Part shown: positions 25,049 to 33,527 of the stretch, piece after piece | Position numbering within the stretch: the stretch's first letter is position 1 | Layout of the letters: the number at the start of each line of letters is the position of its first letter | Source of the DNA: Pedobacter sp. MC2016-14 | GTDB taxonomy: Bacteria > Bacteroidota > Bacteroidia > Sphingobacteriales > Sphingobacteriaceae | DNA length: 64,000 nucleotides | Direction of reading: 5' to 3' | Assembly: GCF_020991475.1 (NCBI RefSeq) | Contig: NZ_JAJMPA010000001.1 | Location: 434,001-498,000, forward strand | Position numbers and translations under genes: made by a program | Notes under the pieces: generated by a model | What the model was told of the DNA's origin: nothing | Databases searched by the model: none | What the model saw: the letters and a program-made list of their open reading frames with translations, nothing else

Positions 25049-26731
25049 CTAAAACACCACTTTTTTAGACGCCCGCAGCGGGATCAAAGCACTTAGTAAA
25101 ATAAGGGTAGCAATCCCGATGACCATATTGGTTCCTTTTGCCGTAAATAAACAAAGGATGTACAGCAGAAATGCGATAAAGGCCAGGGAAAAAGAAATCA
25201 CTTGCAGACCAAATTTATTTTGCCTTTTAATTTCCAGCGCTTCCTTTTCATCAACCCCCTGAAAACTGGTTTTGCGAATGGCTTTACGCTCCTGCAAATC
25301 AAGGTACTCTTTGCTGATCCAACCTTTAGAAGCTGCATAGACTTCGTAAGCAAGCAATAATATACAGGGCAGGATAACACCAAGTAACATTTCATTGGCA
25401 CGGCTAAGTTTGAAATGCATTAGCACGGGCAGTAGGATTTTGAAAAGCAGATTGACCCCCAAACTGATGGTGGTGATGTAAATGGTGGCCTTACCTGTAA
25501 TGCGTTTGGAAAATAAGGCCCAGATAGGTGGTGCAAGCAATGGTCCGCCGGTAATGGCACCCACACTTAACGTAAATTCTACTATGCCACCAATGTAGGG
25601 TACAATGAGGGCAATTACAATCATGCCGAGCCCGAAAGCCCAGGAAGAGCGGCGGGCGATTTTCATGAGCTTTTCATCCGAAGCAGCAGGGTTGATGCTC
25701 CCTTTATAAATATCGTTGGTAAAGACTGCTGATACCACATTTAAAGCGGTATTTGCAGAAGCAGAGGTAGAGAAATACATGCCGGTAAGAATTAATCCCA
25801 TCAAACCTGCCGGTAAAACCTGCTTGCAAACCATTAAGTAGGCATTTTCTGTGGCCAAGCCAGTTAATCCGGGATTAATGGTTTGGTAAATCATGGGTGG
25901 CAACATCCACAGTACCGGACTTAGAATGTAAAGGCCCGCGAAAAGGAAAGCTACTTTAGCGGCAGATTTTGGTGTATCTACACTGGTATACCTTTGTACA
26001 AAGGTCCAGTTGCCGCCGATGTAAAAAATGTGGTACAAGGCAAAAGCCAGGATAAAGCCCCAGGTGTATTCACCATTTACAAGCTGAAAGAAATCATCCG
26101 GCATTTTATTCAATACGTTTTGTACACCTCCGGCTTCGCCAAAGGCTAATGGAATGATAAGCAATACCGAGGCGGTAAGGATAACAAATTGCAGGATATC
26201 AGTAACCATCACAGCCCAAAGACCACCAACAGCGGTATAGGCAATCATAAAGAAACCCAGCACTATGGTAACCGGAATTAAAGGAAACTCTAAGGAGGAA
26301 CCCACCAATCGCGCTACGGAATATAATACCGAACCTTTGATAAACAACGACACCAACATAAAGATGTAGATAAAGCTTTTTTGAACTTTAGGACCAAGGC
26401 GGTCTTTGATAAATTCTGCTGCGGTAAGGTTACCTGTAGCTTTCCATTTTGGCGCAAGGTAAATGCCGGTAACCAGGCCGCCGATACACATGGTCCACTG
26501 AATGGTGACCGCCACCCAGCCGTACTTGTAAGCAATAGAACCCCAGGCCACAAAAGTACCCGCAGAGAAAAAACTCATGAAAAGCGACAAACCACCAATA
26601 AACCATGGTACGGCTTCGCCACCGGCAAAAAATGACTTTAAATTACGCCCTGTGCGGGAGAACAGTAAACCGATGATCATGATGAACACCGAGAAAACGA
26701 CAATAACGGAGGTATCTATGATAGAATTCAT
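25049..26731 (-). CDS. Sodium:solute symporter (SSS family)
   Basis: A 560-residue inner-membrane transporter with about 13-14 hydrophobic helices. FIGGLSLFMSFFSAGTFVAWGS near the N-terminus and the AYTAVGGLWAVMVTDILQ block are hallmarks of the SSS family (sodium-coupled sugar, sialic acid or solute uptake). The start at 26731 was chosen because the upstream gene's TAA ends one base earlier, giving a TAATATG junction and probable coupling. As the last gene of the polysaccharide utilisation locus it probably imports the released, processed sugar. The precise substrate cannot be read. Confidence 0.92.
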   Translation of the reverse strand: MNSIIDTSVIVVFSVFIMIIGLLFSRTGRNLKSFFAGGEAVPWFIGGLSLFMSFFSAGTFVAWGSIAYKYGWVAVTIQWTMCIGGLVTGIYLAPKWKATGNLTAAEFIKDRLGPKVQKSFIYIFMLVSLFIKGSVLYSVARLVGSSLEFPLIPVTIVLGFFMIAYTAVGGLWAVMVTDILQFVILTASVLLIIPLAFGEAGGVQNVLNKMPDDFFQLVNGEYTWGFILAFALYHIFYIGGNWTFVQRYTSVDTPKSAAKVAFLFAGLYILSPVLWMLPPMIYQTINPGLTGLATENAYLMVCKQVLPAGLMGLILTGMYFSTSASANTALNVVSAVFTNDIYKGSINPAASDEKLMKIARRSSWAFGLGMIVIALIVPYIGGIVEFTLSVGAITGGPLLAPPIWALFSKRITGKATIYITTISLGVNLLFKILLPVLMHFKLSRANEMLLGVILPCILLLAYEVYAASKGWISKEYLDLQERKAIRKTSFQGVDEKEALEIKRQNKFGLQVISFSLAFIAFLLYILCLFTAKGTNMVIGIATLILLSALIPLRASKKVVF

Positions 26732-26732
26732 A

Positions 26733-27677
26733 TTAGCGAATTGGATGATTGACAACTTGATCTGCCACTTTCTTTAGGTACTTGGCCAAATCAGCAGATA
26801 CCTGTTCTGGCACAAATTGTACGGTTTCGGCAGCATCTTTAAATAGAAAAGCATACCAGATTAAGGAACCTAAATACCTGCCGGCCTCATTGGCATGATT
26901 AGCGTCAAATGCGAATCCTTTTTTTGCATTCCAGTAATAGCCTACATTTAAAGAATTGGTTTGATCTGGAAGATTAGGATAAACAGGGCTCAGGTAATTA
27001 AAACCTTCATCCTTTTTGTAGGTATGGGCAGGATCTGAAGCGACAAGATTAAAAGCATCGCCAACCGGAATGATCCTCGTTTTTAGCTGTTTTGCAATGG
27101 CATGGTAGGCCTCGCGTGATTTTTGCCACATTTCTGTTTGGTCTTTGGCCAATTGCCCCACCTTAACCCTGCCAAATTTCTTTGCATCGCTCCGGTATGC
27201 CCAGGTTTGGTGTAGAATAATTTCTGCATTGGGCTGGAGCGTTTTGATGTAATTATAAAGCTTTGAAGCATAGGGCTGATAACTCTCCAGATCTGCAGAC
27301 AGATAAGAGTATTGCTGAAGGGTTACCATATCCCAGGTTCCGGATGACAATAACATCCTTAAAGATTTACCTCTGTATGGTTTTCCAACGCTGTCTTCCG
27401 GATTTGCCTCAGCTGCTTCCACATATTTCCAGTGCTGTTCTAAAGAGTGTCCGCCAAGCTCAGCACTTCCGATCACCAATTTTTTACCTTTTTCTTTTGT
27501 GATGGCTTGCAAGTATGAAGTCGCATTTCGGGAAAAACTATTGCCAATAACCAATACCCTCAGCGCTTTATTATTGTCCTGGCCAAATACATGGCTGCTT
27601 AGACTCAGCAATACAAATAGCATTAAGGTCCTTTTTTCATTCCTGATCTTCTTCAGGAAGATGCTGATATTTTTCAT
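26733..27677 (-). CDS. DUF4886 SGNH-type secreted hydrolase
   Basis: A 314-residue protein with a signal peptide (MLFVLLSLSSHVFGQ, cleavage near residue 33). The DUF4886 domain follows: VLVIGNSFS with candidate nucleophile Ser47, LQQYS in the middle, and the C-terminal FDANHANEAGRYL holding the Asp-x2-His pair. This is the SGNH esterase/lipase arrangement; family members in such loci are thought to remove acyl groups from glycans. Its stop codon is one base from the symporter start. Substrate unknown. Confidence 0.8.
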   Translation of the reverse strand: MKNISIFLKKIRNEKRTLMLFVLLSLSSHVFGQDNNKALRVLVIGNSFSRNATSYLQAITKEKGKKLVIGSAELGGHSLEQHWKYVEAAEANPEDSVGKPYRGKSLRMLLSSGTWDMVTLQQYSYLSADLESYQPYASKLYNYIKTLQPNAEIILHQTWAYRSDAKKFGRVKVGQLAKDQTEMWQKSREAYHAIAKQLKTRIIPVGDAFNLVASDPAHTYKKDEGFNYLSPVYPNLPDQTNSLNVGYYWNAKKGFAFDANHANEAGRYLGSLIWYAFLFKDAAETVQFVPEQVSADLAKYLKKVADQVVNHPIR

Positions 27678-27715
27678 ATGTCTTTGTTTAATTTTTTAAC
27701 AGAATTAAGAATTGG

Positions 27716-29995
27716 TTATTTGTAACACCTTACTGAAAATACCGCAGCTGGTACATTAGCAGAAGGATGGCTGACTTCAATGTACAGTTTTTTGGTTTGT
27801 AAAGGTTGGGACAGTTGAATGGTGTTATTGCTTTGGTAGTTGTTCTTTTGTTCAAACACCACAGTGCCCTGATCATCCTTGATTTTATAATTCCTGATGC
27901 AGAAAGGCATTACATCTTCAGGATGCCCCATTAATACAGTCTCCATCGGATGGTCAAAATCGGTATCAAAGGAGAGTTCAATACTGCGGATTTGCTGGGT
28001 TTCCGCCCATTCAATCTCTAATACGGGTTGCTCATCTTTGAGATCAGCCACCCATGCATTGGGTGCTGTAGTGGGACGAAAGAAGCCGTTTTGGATGTTT
28101 TCAACGCCAAATTGATTGATCGGTTGTGCCAATTCAAAGGCCAGGTTATGACCAGCAGGACGCCGTTGCGGGCACCAGAATTCAAACTCATCTACACCAA
28201 TATCAGCTGGCGGGGTCTGTTTACCATAATTAGACACGGCTTTATTGACCAGGTTAAAAACGGAGAGCACACCCGTAAGGCGCTGCTCAGAACAATAAAC
28301 CTGCACTTCAGGATTTTTATGAATGGTGACGAAGGCATAACTCGTTGCCGGATTTACCGCATTAAAGGCCACCGTTGAAATGTTTTTTCCTTTTTTAAGG
28401 TTAAGCGTCTGCTTTTCCAGAATGACATCGGGCGTATAATTTTCTATTTTACTGCTGATGCGCAACTCAATTTGAAGCGTGGCATTTTCCTGGGCTTCTG
28501 TGCAGAAGGACAACTGAAGTGGTTCTCCTTGTTTTAAAGGAAGCATTTGAGCCGTTGATACATCCAGGGGTTTAAGGAAATCTAAAGGCAATGCTTTTAG
28601 GGAATATTTGCTGGAGGCAGAAAGCTGTGCAGATTGGACCAGATCTTCCTCGTCCTGCAGTTCAAAGCCTGGAATATGATGCCCGGTTTTGAGCAGTTCC
28701 TTTTGAAGGCTGGCTATTCTGTTTTCCTGAAGCAGCTGCGCCGGGTTTAAGCCTTTTTCTTTAGCAATGAATGCAGCCATGCCTACCGCCTGCCCAACGT
28801 GTGCGGCAGTGGCCATCACCCTTGTAGAGGCAAATGCTACGTGTGTGGCACTGATGATGCGGCCCGCGAGGAATAAGTTTTTAATACTCCTGCTGTAAAG
28901 GCAACGATACGGAATTTGATAGACACCCTTACTGTGCCATTGGTTACAGCCAGGTTTTTCGCTAAAAACCCCATCTGCCGGGTGCAGGTCTATAGACCAT
29001 CCACCGTAGGCAACGGCATCATGATGTGTCCTTTGTTCTACAATATCTTTTTGATGCAACATGTAGTCTCCTTCAAACCTGCGGCTTTCCCGTTTTCCAG
29101 GAATAGTACCCACCCATTCCAGCGTCATGGTTTCTGCTTCAGGAAATTCACCGGAATTTTTAATGTAATTCCATGCACCATACACAACTTTCCAAAGTTC
29201 CCATTTGATTTTCTCCGTATCATGTACGGTGTCCATCCGGCCACCGTATTCCAGCCACCAAAGTTTACAACCGTATTCTTTAGCATTAAAACTCTTAAAT
29301 CTTGGGATTTCTTTGGTAATGTCTTGTAATGCGAAATCAGGTGGCGTAAATTTAACCGGTTTACCCGTATCCTTACTGTAAAAGTATAAACTGTGCCCCA
29401 GCAATTCACCGTATTCACTGCTTGGTGCAAATTTTTCGTCAAATTCATCCATTCTTTCCGCACCCATTCTGAATGGGGCACCAGATAAGAAGCCTACAAT
29501 TCCATCTCCGGAGGCATCACAAAATAAAGGCGCCTTAACGTGATAAGCCGTAGCATTTTGACTGCAAAATGCTTTTACTGCCGAAATTAGATCTGCTGAT
29601 GATTTATCAACTTCATGAACGGCAGTATTCAACAACAAAGTAATGTTGGCCTCTGCAATGACCTTATCCAATAAAATGGTGTCAAAGATTAAAGGGTTTC
29701 CTTCCTTATTCTTGTAGGTGTTTTCTACCAGGATCTCATCTATTACACCTCCTTCCCTGCTCCATCTGTTGTTATTGCCGAGATGTGAGGTGGCGCCGAG
29801 CACCCATAAACGAACTTCGCTGGAGGAGTTGCCACCGAGAACAGGCCGGTCCTGGATTAAAATTACTTTTAGGCCTTTGCGGGCAGCAGTAATTGCAGCA
29901 CAAACACCTGAAAGGCCTCCGCCTGTAACAACAAGATCTGCGCTTAAATTTTCTGTTCTTAAATCTCTTTTACTGTTAAATTCTTCTTTGATCAT
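27716..29995 (-). CDS. FAD-dependent oxidoreductase with C-terminal accessory domain
   Basis: A 759-residue protein. The N-terminus carries the FAD-binding DLVVTGGGLSGVCAAITAARKGLKV and the RPVLGGNSSSEVR loop of the FAD_oxidored (PF12831) family; DASGDGIVGFLSGA and RCLYSRSIKNLFLAGRIISATHVA complete the flavin domain, which ends near residue 435. The rest (about 470-759) looks beta-rich and may bind carbohydrate or another ligand. No signal peptide is visible, so it is probably cytoplasmic. In this locus it may oxidise a released sugar before further breakdown, an inference from position only. Confidence 0.8.
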   Translation of the reverse strand: MIKEEFNSKRDLRTENLSADLVVTGGGLSGVCAAITAARKGLKVILIQDRPVLGGNSSSEVRLWVLGATSHLGNNNRWSREGGVIDEILVENTYKNKEGNPLIFDTILLDKVIAEANITLLLNTAVHEVDKSSADLISAVKAFCSQNATAYHVKAPLFCDASGDGIVGFLSGAPFRMGAERMDEFDEKFAPSSEYGELLGHSLYFYSKDTGKPVKFTPPDFALQDITKEIPRFKSFNAKEYGCKLWWLEYGGRMDTVHDTEKIKWELWKVVYGAWNYIKNSGEFPEAETMTLEWVGTIPGKRESRRFEGDYMLHQKDIVEQRTHHDAVAYGGWSIDLHPADGVFSEKPGCNQWHSKGVYQIPYRCLYSRSIKNLFLAGRIISATHVAFASTRVMATAAHVGQAVGMAAFIAKEKGLNPAQLLQENRIASLQKELLKTGHHIPGFELQDEEDLVQSAQLSASSKYSLKALPLDFLKPLDVSTAQMLPLKQGEPLQLSFCTEAQENATLQIELRISSKIENYTPDVILEKQTLNLKKGKNISTVAFNAVNPATSYAFVTIHKNPEVQVYCSEQRLTGVLSVFNLVNKAVSNYGKQTPPADIGVDEFEFWCPQRRPAGHNLAFELAQPINQFGVENIQNGFFRPTTAPNAWVADLKDEQPVLEIEWAETQQIRSIELSFDTDFDHPMETVLMGHPEDVMPFCIRNYKIKDDQGTVVFEQKNNYQSNNTIQLSQPLQTKKLYIEVSHPSANVPAAVFSVRCYK

Positions 29996-30081
29996 TGTTA
30001 TTCAAATTTAGCTGCCCTACCCTCTTCTGAAGGCCTCAGCTGTTTCATAATGGATTGTATAATGGTTCCCTAATATTTATT

Positions 30082-33000
30082 TTAAAATCCTTCAAATTCC
30101 AGCTTGATCTGACGACTTTCGTTTGTTATTTTATTTTTCAACTTTAAACTCATGCTTACTGGTTGTAGCGGATCTACTTTAATAAATGACCACTCAAATG
30201 GATAGGCCACAAGTTTTTTGCTGGCATTTTTGTCCCCATTTACCATCAGTTCTGCTTCCACACCAGCTGCTGATGCGGTGCCCAGGTAGGCATAAATAGA
30301 ATCCCAGCCAAATGGCGAACGGATGCGAAATGCATATACGGTACCCCATGGCGCACCTGCATCTATTTCCAAAAGACCATTTTTAACCGGGGGAAGTTCT
30401 TTTTTGACAATTGGGGAAGCGAGGGGAAAAGAATATGCGGTTAAGCCTTTTCCAGCAATGACACCATTCATTTTATTTTGGATGAGGGTTAAACTTTCAG
30501 GTTCGGCAGATTTACCTTTATACAGCTTAATCCCATTATTTTTTACCCCGGTTTCTGGACTTAGCACTACATCAAAGCCTTGCTCCTGATCAGATTCATT
30601 TAACAAGACCAACCAAAAGTGATCATTAGATATCCCGGACAGATAGTTGATTTGTGGATTATTGAGGGTGACCAGGTCTTTTTTTAACCATAGTTTTACC
30701 TGTGCATCACCAAAAACAGTACCCTCGCCCGCGCCGTAAATCCTGTTGTTAAACCAGACAAATCCTTCTTGTTTTCCCCAGGGAAAGCTGATATTCCCTG
30801 CAGCTCTTTGAACGGCTTCTGTAACCAAAAAATCAAATGTAAAGGCTAAATGAGGAGAAATGTGATGGTAATAGATTGAATTGACATCTGGACCTTTTAA
30901 AGGATAATCTGCATGATAAGTAAGATCGGTAAAACCTGTAGCATAATAACCGGGATAATTGGTAAAACGACCAATAATAGAATTTCTGGCATAAATTTCA
31001 AAGATATTTGATGGGTTGGGCGCAGATAAACGCAATAAATGCGGTGCCCAGGAAGACATGAAAATATGTCTTACGTTTTTATTGGGCAGAAAAAAAGTAA
31101 CCGGCTGTTCCAGACCAAGTCCCACTGGCGACACCAGAGATTGTGGAACTTCTTTTTCCAGCACGTCGCCAGCTTTACGTGGAAATCCCAACCTGAACTT
31201 TTCGCCATTTTTCCACCATAAGTTGGTGTTTCCTTCAAACTCATTTCCCGGATGGATCAACTGCTGTTTATTTTCTACAAGCGGGTAAGCACGAATACCA
31301 GCGATGGTAAAATAAGAAGCATAGGTAGCCGCCTCCAGGAAAATTTTGTTTTTACTGACTTCATAAAGATCCATAAGATCCCACCAGTAAGGATAAAATG
31401 AGGTGTTATAAAATGGCTGAGCAGTAAGTGCTACAGTCTTTTGTCCGTATACCTCATTTTGAACAAAGGTTGTGGCATGCAAAATTGCGAGATCAAGCCA
31501 CTTCTTATCCAATGTAAGTCTATAGGCCGCCAGTTCCTGTGTCCATGAGGGTACATTTACGGAATATCCCGCTGACTTACGCGGTAATTTACCAGGCATT
31601 GCGACTTCAACTAACCAGGGATTTTTTTTATCCAGCAGCTGGTTTAATGCTTCAAAATAGGCCGTATTGAACTGAATGTTGGTGTAAGGATTTAGTTGCA
31701 GCGAAGCAATTCCCTGATTGTAGGGTGTACCCGCACTTTTAGCCCATCTAAAGGCACTGCGGGATAAAGTATACTCAATGGAAGGCAAGGCACGGGAAAC
31801 ATACAGGTCTTCATCTTTACCGATCACTGCGGCAGAAATGATGGCCAAAGGGGCGGATTGCGCAACTGTAGGTGCTATTTTTGGATCTGCCTCTATGTCG
31901 TAAAAACCTTTAAGTTCCGGGCTCCAGCCAGATGCATCCTCATTTTTTATAAGATCGATGATATTGAATGCTGCGTTGGTTAAAGAACCTTCTTTTTGCG
32001 AACGGTAGTCTTTAACCCGGTAAATGTTTTCAGAAATATAGCCCAGCGCGCTATTCCAGTCGCCCGCAACCGCGCCAATAGTAAAGTTTCTTTTTAAAGT
32101 TTGTCCGCTAGCTAGCTTTGAATCTTCCAGGCCTAAGACTGGTGCAAACGCTACAGGCTGCACTTCATTCAATTCATTTTTCAGGGAAAAACCAATACGT
32201 GAGCTTAAATCCTTGCCCCAGTCTAACGGGAAATCATGGAGCGCGCCGGCAACAAACAAACTTAAAGGCCGACCATGATGATTGGCCGTTACAATACTAA
32301 GCGGCTGTGGCGTCATTGCGCCCGGTATAAACACTGGGCTTTGTGGAATACGTTGATAGTTAAACATAGGCGGAAGCTGCACGCTTTTTACTTCATTTTC
32401 TGGAATAGATTGAAATGCAGAAACCACAAAGCTGTAATACCCCTCTGTTTGAGCTTGATGGGACAAACTGAGTTCATAGTGTGAGGCCTGGGGATTCAAT
32501 CGCCATATGCCTTCCACTATTGTTCCATCTTCAGCACGATAGTTTACGTTCAAAGCTTCTGGCGAAAGCCGTTGCACTGAAACAGGCCGGCAGAGCAGGA
32601 GTTCTCCGGAAAGAAAAGGGTTTTTAGCACTGGTTTGATCTAAAGTCTTGTACATTTTCCCTTTCACAGAAAAATCACTTAAACTGGAGGAATTGCTCCA
32701 AAGTGCATAGAAGGGCCCAAATTTAAGACCCGGATTTTTGGCCCTTAATAAAAAAATCCTGTGCTCTTCTGTTCCCGGTTTAATGTTAACCCAACGGTTT
32801 TCCTGAAAAGATGCTGTAATGGAAACAATGTGCTTTTTTGCCCTTTGCTTGTCGGTAACTTCCTCAAAACTCAACCTTATTTTGTCATTTGACAACACAG
32901 CCAGGAGTTTATCCCTTTTTGTAAAAACTGATGCTGCGGCTACATTTACTTTGGTATGATTTTCTTTTACCTGTAAGGGTTTTATGGCATAATTATTTAA

Positions 33001-33525
33001 GGTTAAATGACTATTCGGATTTAGGGATGCATCAGTTGTGAAAAATAATGCGTCGCATCTTGCATAATTACGACTGGTATTTTTTAAACGCAATAGGTTT
33101 TCGCCAGCTTCAAAATTTACAGCACCAACTTTTTCCCATGCATAACCCTCACTAAGATGTGTGCCAGATTCTTTTTGCAAGGGCTGGTCATTACAAATCA
33201 ACAGGTATTTTCTTGATCCGGGTTTATTTGTAGCGTAATCCCTGGAGCGGGTCCAGGCAAAAAAGTTCCCTTTGGCCTTGATATTTAAAACCGTAAAGGC
33301 ATCTGATGTTTCTGCTGTAGAGTGATTGCCCATTAATGCGCCTTTGCCCAATACGTTAGTGCCGGCTTCCTTTTCTAAAACCCATGCACCTGGAAATTGA
33401 AAATCTTCTGCTTCTATAAAATAATGCGCTTGCTGCTGTGCGTACAGTTTGGCCGAACAAAACATGCAACACATTAGCACAGTACACAGCACATATAAAC
33501 GATTTACTTTACAGGATCTTTTCAT
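30082..33525 (-). CDS. Very large secreted protein with N-terminal CBM-like domain, function unknown
   Basis: A 1147-residue protein that I do not recognise as a known enzyme family. It has a signal peptide (LYVLCTVLMCCMFCSAKLYAQ). Residues about 33-170 start HYFIEAEDF and show a jelly-roll pattern like carbohydrate-binding modules of the CBM6/35 type. The central part (about 530-900) is rich in helix-forming and aromatic residues, for example NIQFNTAYFEALNQLL, YPYWWDLMDLYEVSK and FTNYPGYYATGF, in keeping with an alpha/alpha toroid; the end appears beta-rich. A polysaccharide lyase or glycoside hydrolase role is possible. It ends 2 bases after the next gene's stop region begins the operon-like series. 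Confidence 0.6.
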   Translation of the reverse strand: MKRSCKVNRLYVLCTVLMCCMFCSAKLYAQQQAHYFIEAEDFQFPGAWVLEKEAGTNVLGKGALMGNHSTAETSDAFTVLNIKAKGNFFAWTRSRDYATNKPGSRKYLLICNDQPLQKESGTHLSEGYAWEKVGAVNFEAGENLLRLKNTSRNYARCDALFFTTDASLNPNSHLTLNNYAIKPLQVKENHTKVNVAAASVFTKRDKLLAVLSNDKIRLSFEEVTDKQRAKKHIVSITASFQENRWVNIKPGTEEHRIFLLRAKNPGLKFGPFYALWSNSSSLSDFSVKGKMYKTLDQTSAKNPFLSGELLLCRPVSVQRLSPEALNVNYRAEDGTIVEGIWRLNPQASHYELSLSHQAQTEGYYSFVVSAFQSIPENEVKSVQLPPMFNYQRIPQSPVFIPGAMTPQPLSIVTANHHGRPLSLFVAGALHDFPLDWGKDLSSRIGFSLKNELNEVQPVAFAPVLGLEDSKLASGQTLKRNFTIGAVAGDWNSALGYISENIYRVKDYRSQKEGSLTNAAFNIIDLIKNEDASGWSPELKGFYDIEADPKIAPTVAQSAPLAIISAAVIGKDEDLYVSRALPSIEYTLSRSAFRWAKSAGTPYNQGIASLQLNPYTNIQFNTAYFEALNQLLDKKNPWLVEVAMPGKLPRKSAGYSVNVPSWTQELAAYRLTLDKKWLDLAILHATTFVQNEVYGQKTVALTAQPFYNTSFYPYWWDLMDLYEVSKNKIFLEAATYASYFTIAGIRAYPLVENKQQLIHPGNEFEGNTNLWWKNGEKFRLGFPRKAGDVLEKEVPQSLVSPVGLGLEQPVTFFLPNKNVRHIFMSSWAPHLLRLSAPNPSNIFEIYARNSIIGRFTNYPGYYATGFTDLTYHADYPLKGPDVNSIYYHHISPHLAFTFDFLVTEAVQRAAGNISFPWGKQEGFVWFNNRIYGAGEGTVFGDAQVKLWLKKDLVTLNNPQINYLSGISNDHFWLVLLNESDQEQGFDVVLSPETGVKNNGIKLYKGKSAEPESLTLIQNKMNGVIAGKGLTAYSFPLASPIVKKELPPVKNGLLEIDAGAPWGTVYAFRIRSPFGWDSIYAYLGTASAAGVEAELMVNGDKNASKKLVAYPFEWSFIKVDPLQPVSMSLKLKNKITNESRQIKLEFEGF

Positions 33526-33527
33526 GT

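Noticed and set aside
28028-29329. Several + strand open frames opposite the FAD oxidoreductase gene
   Set aside because: They are antisense shadows of a well-conserved coding frame and have no recognisable protein features.
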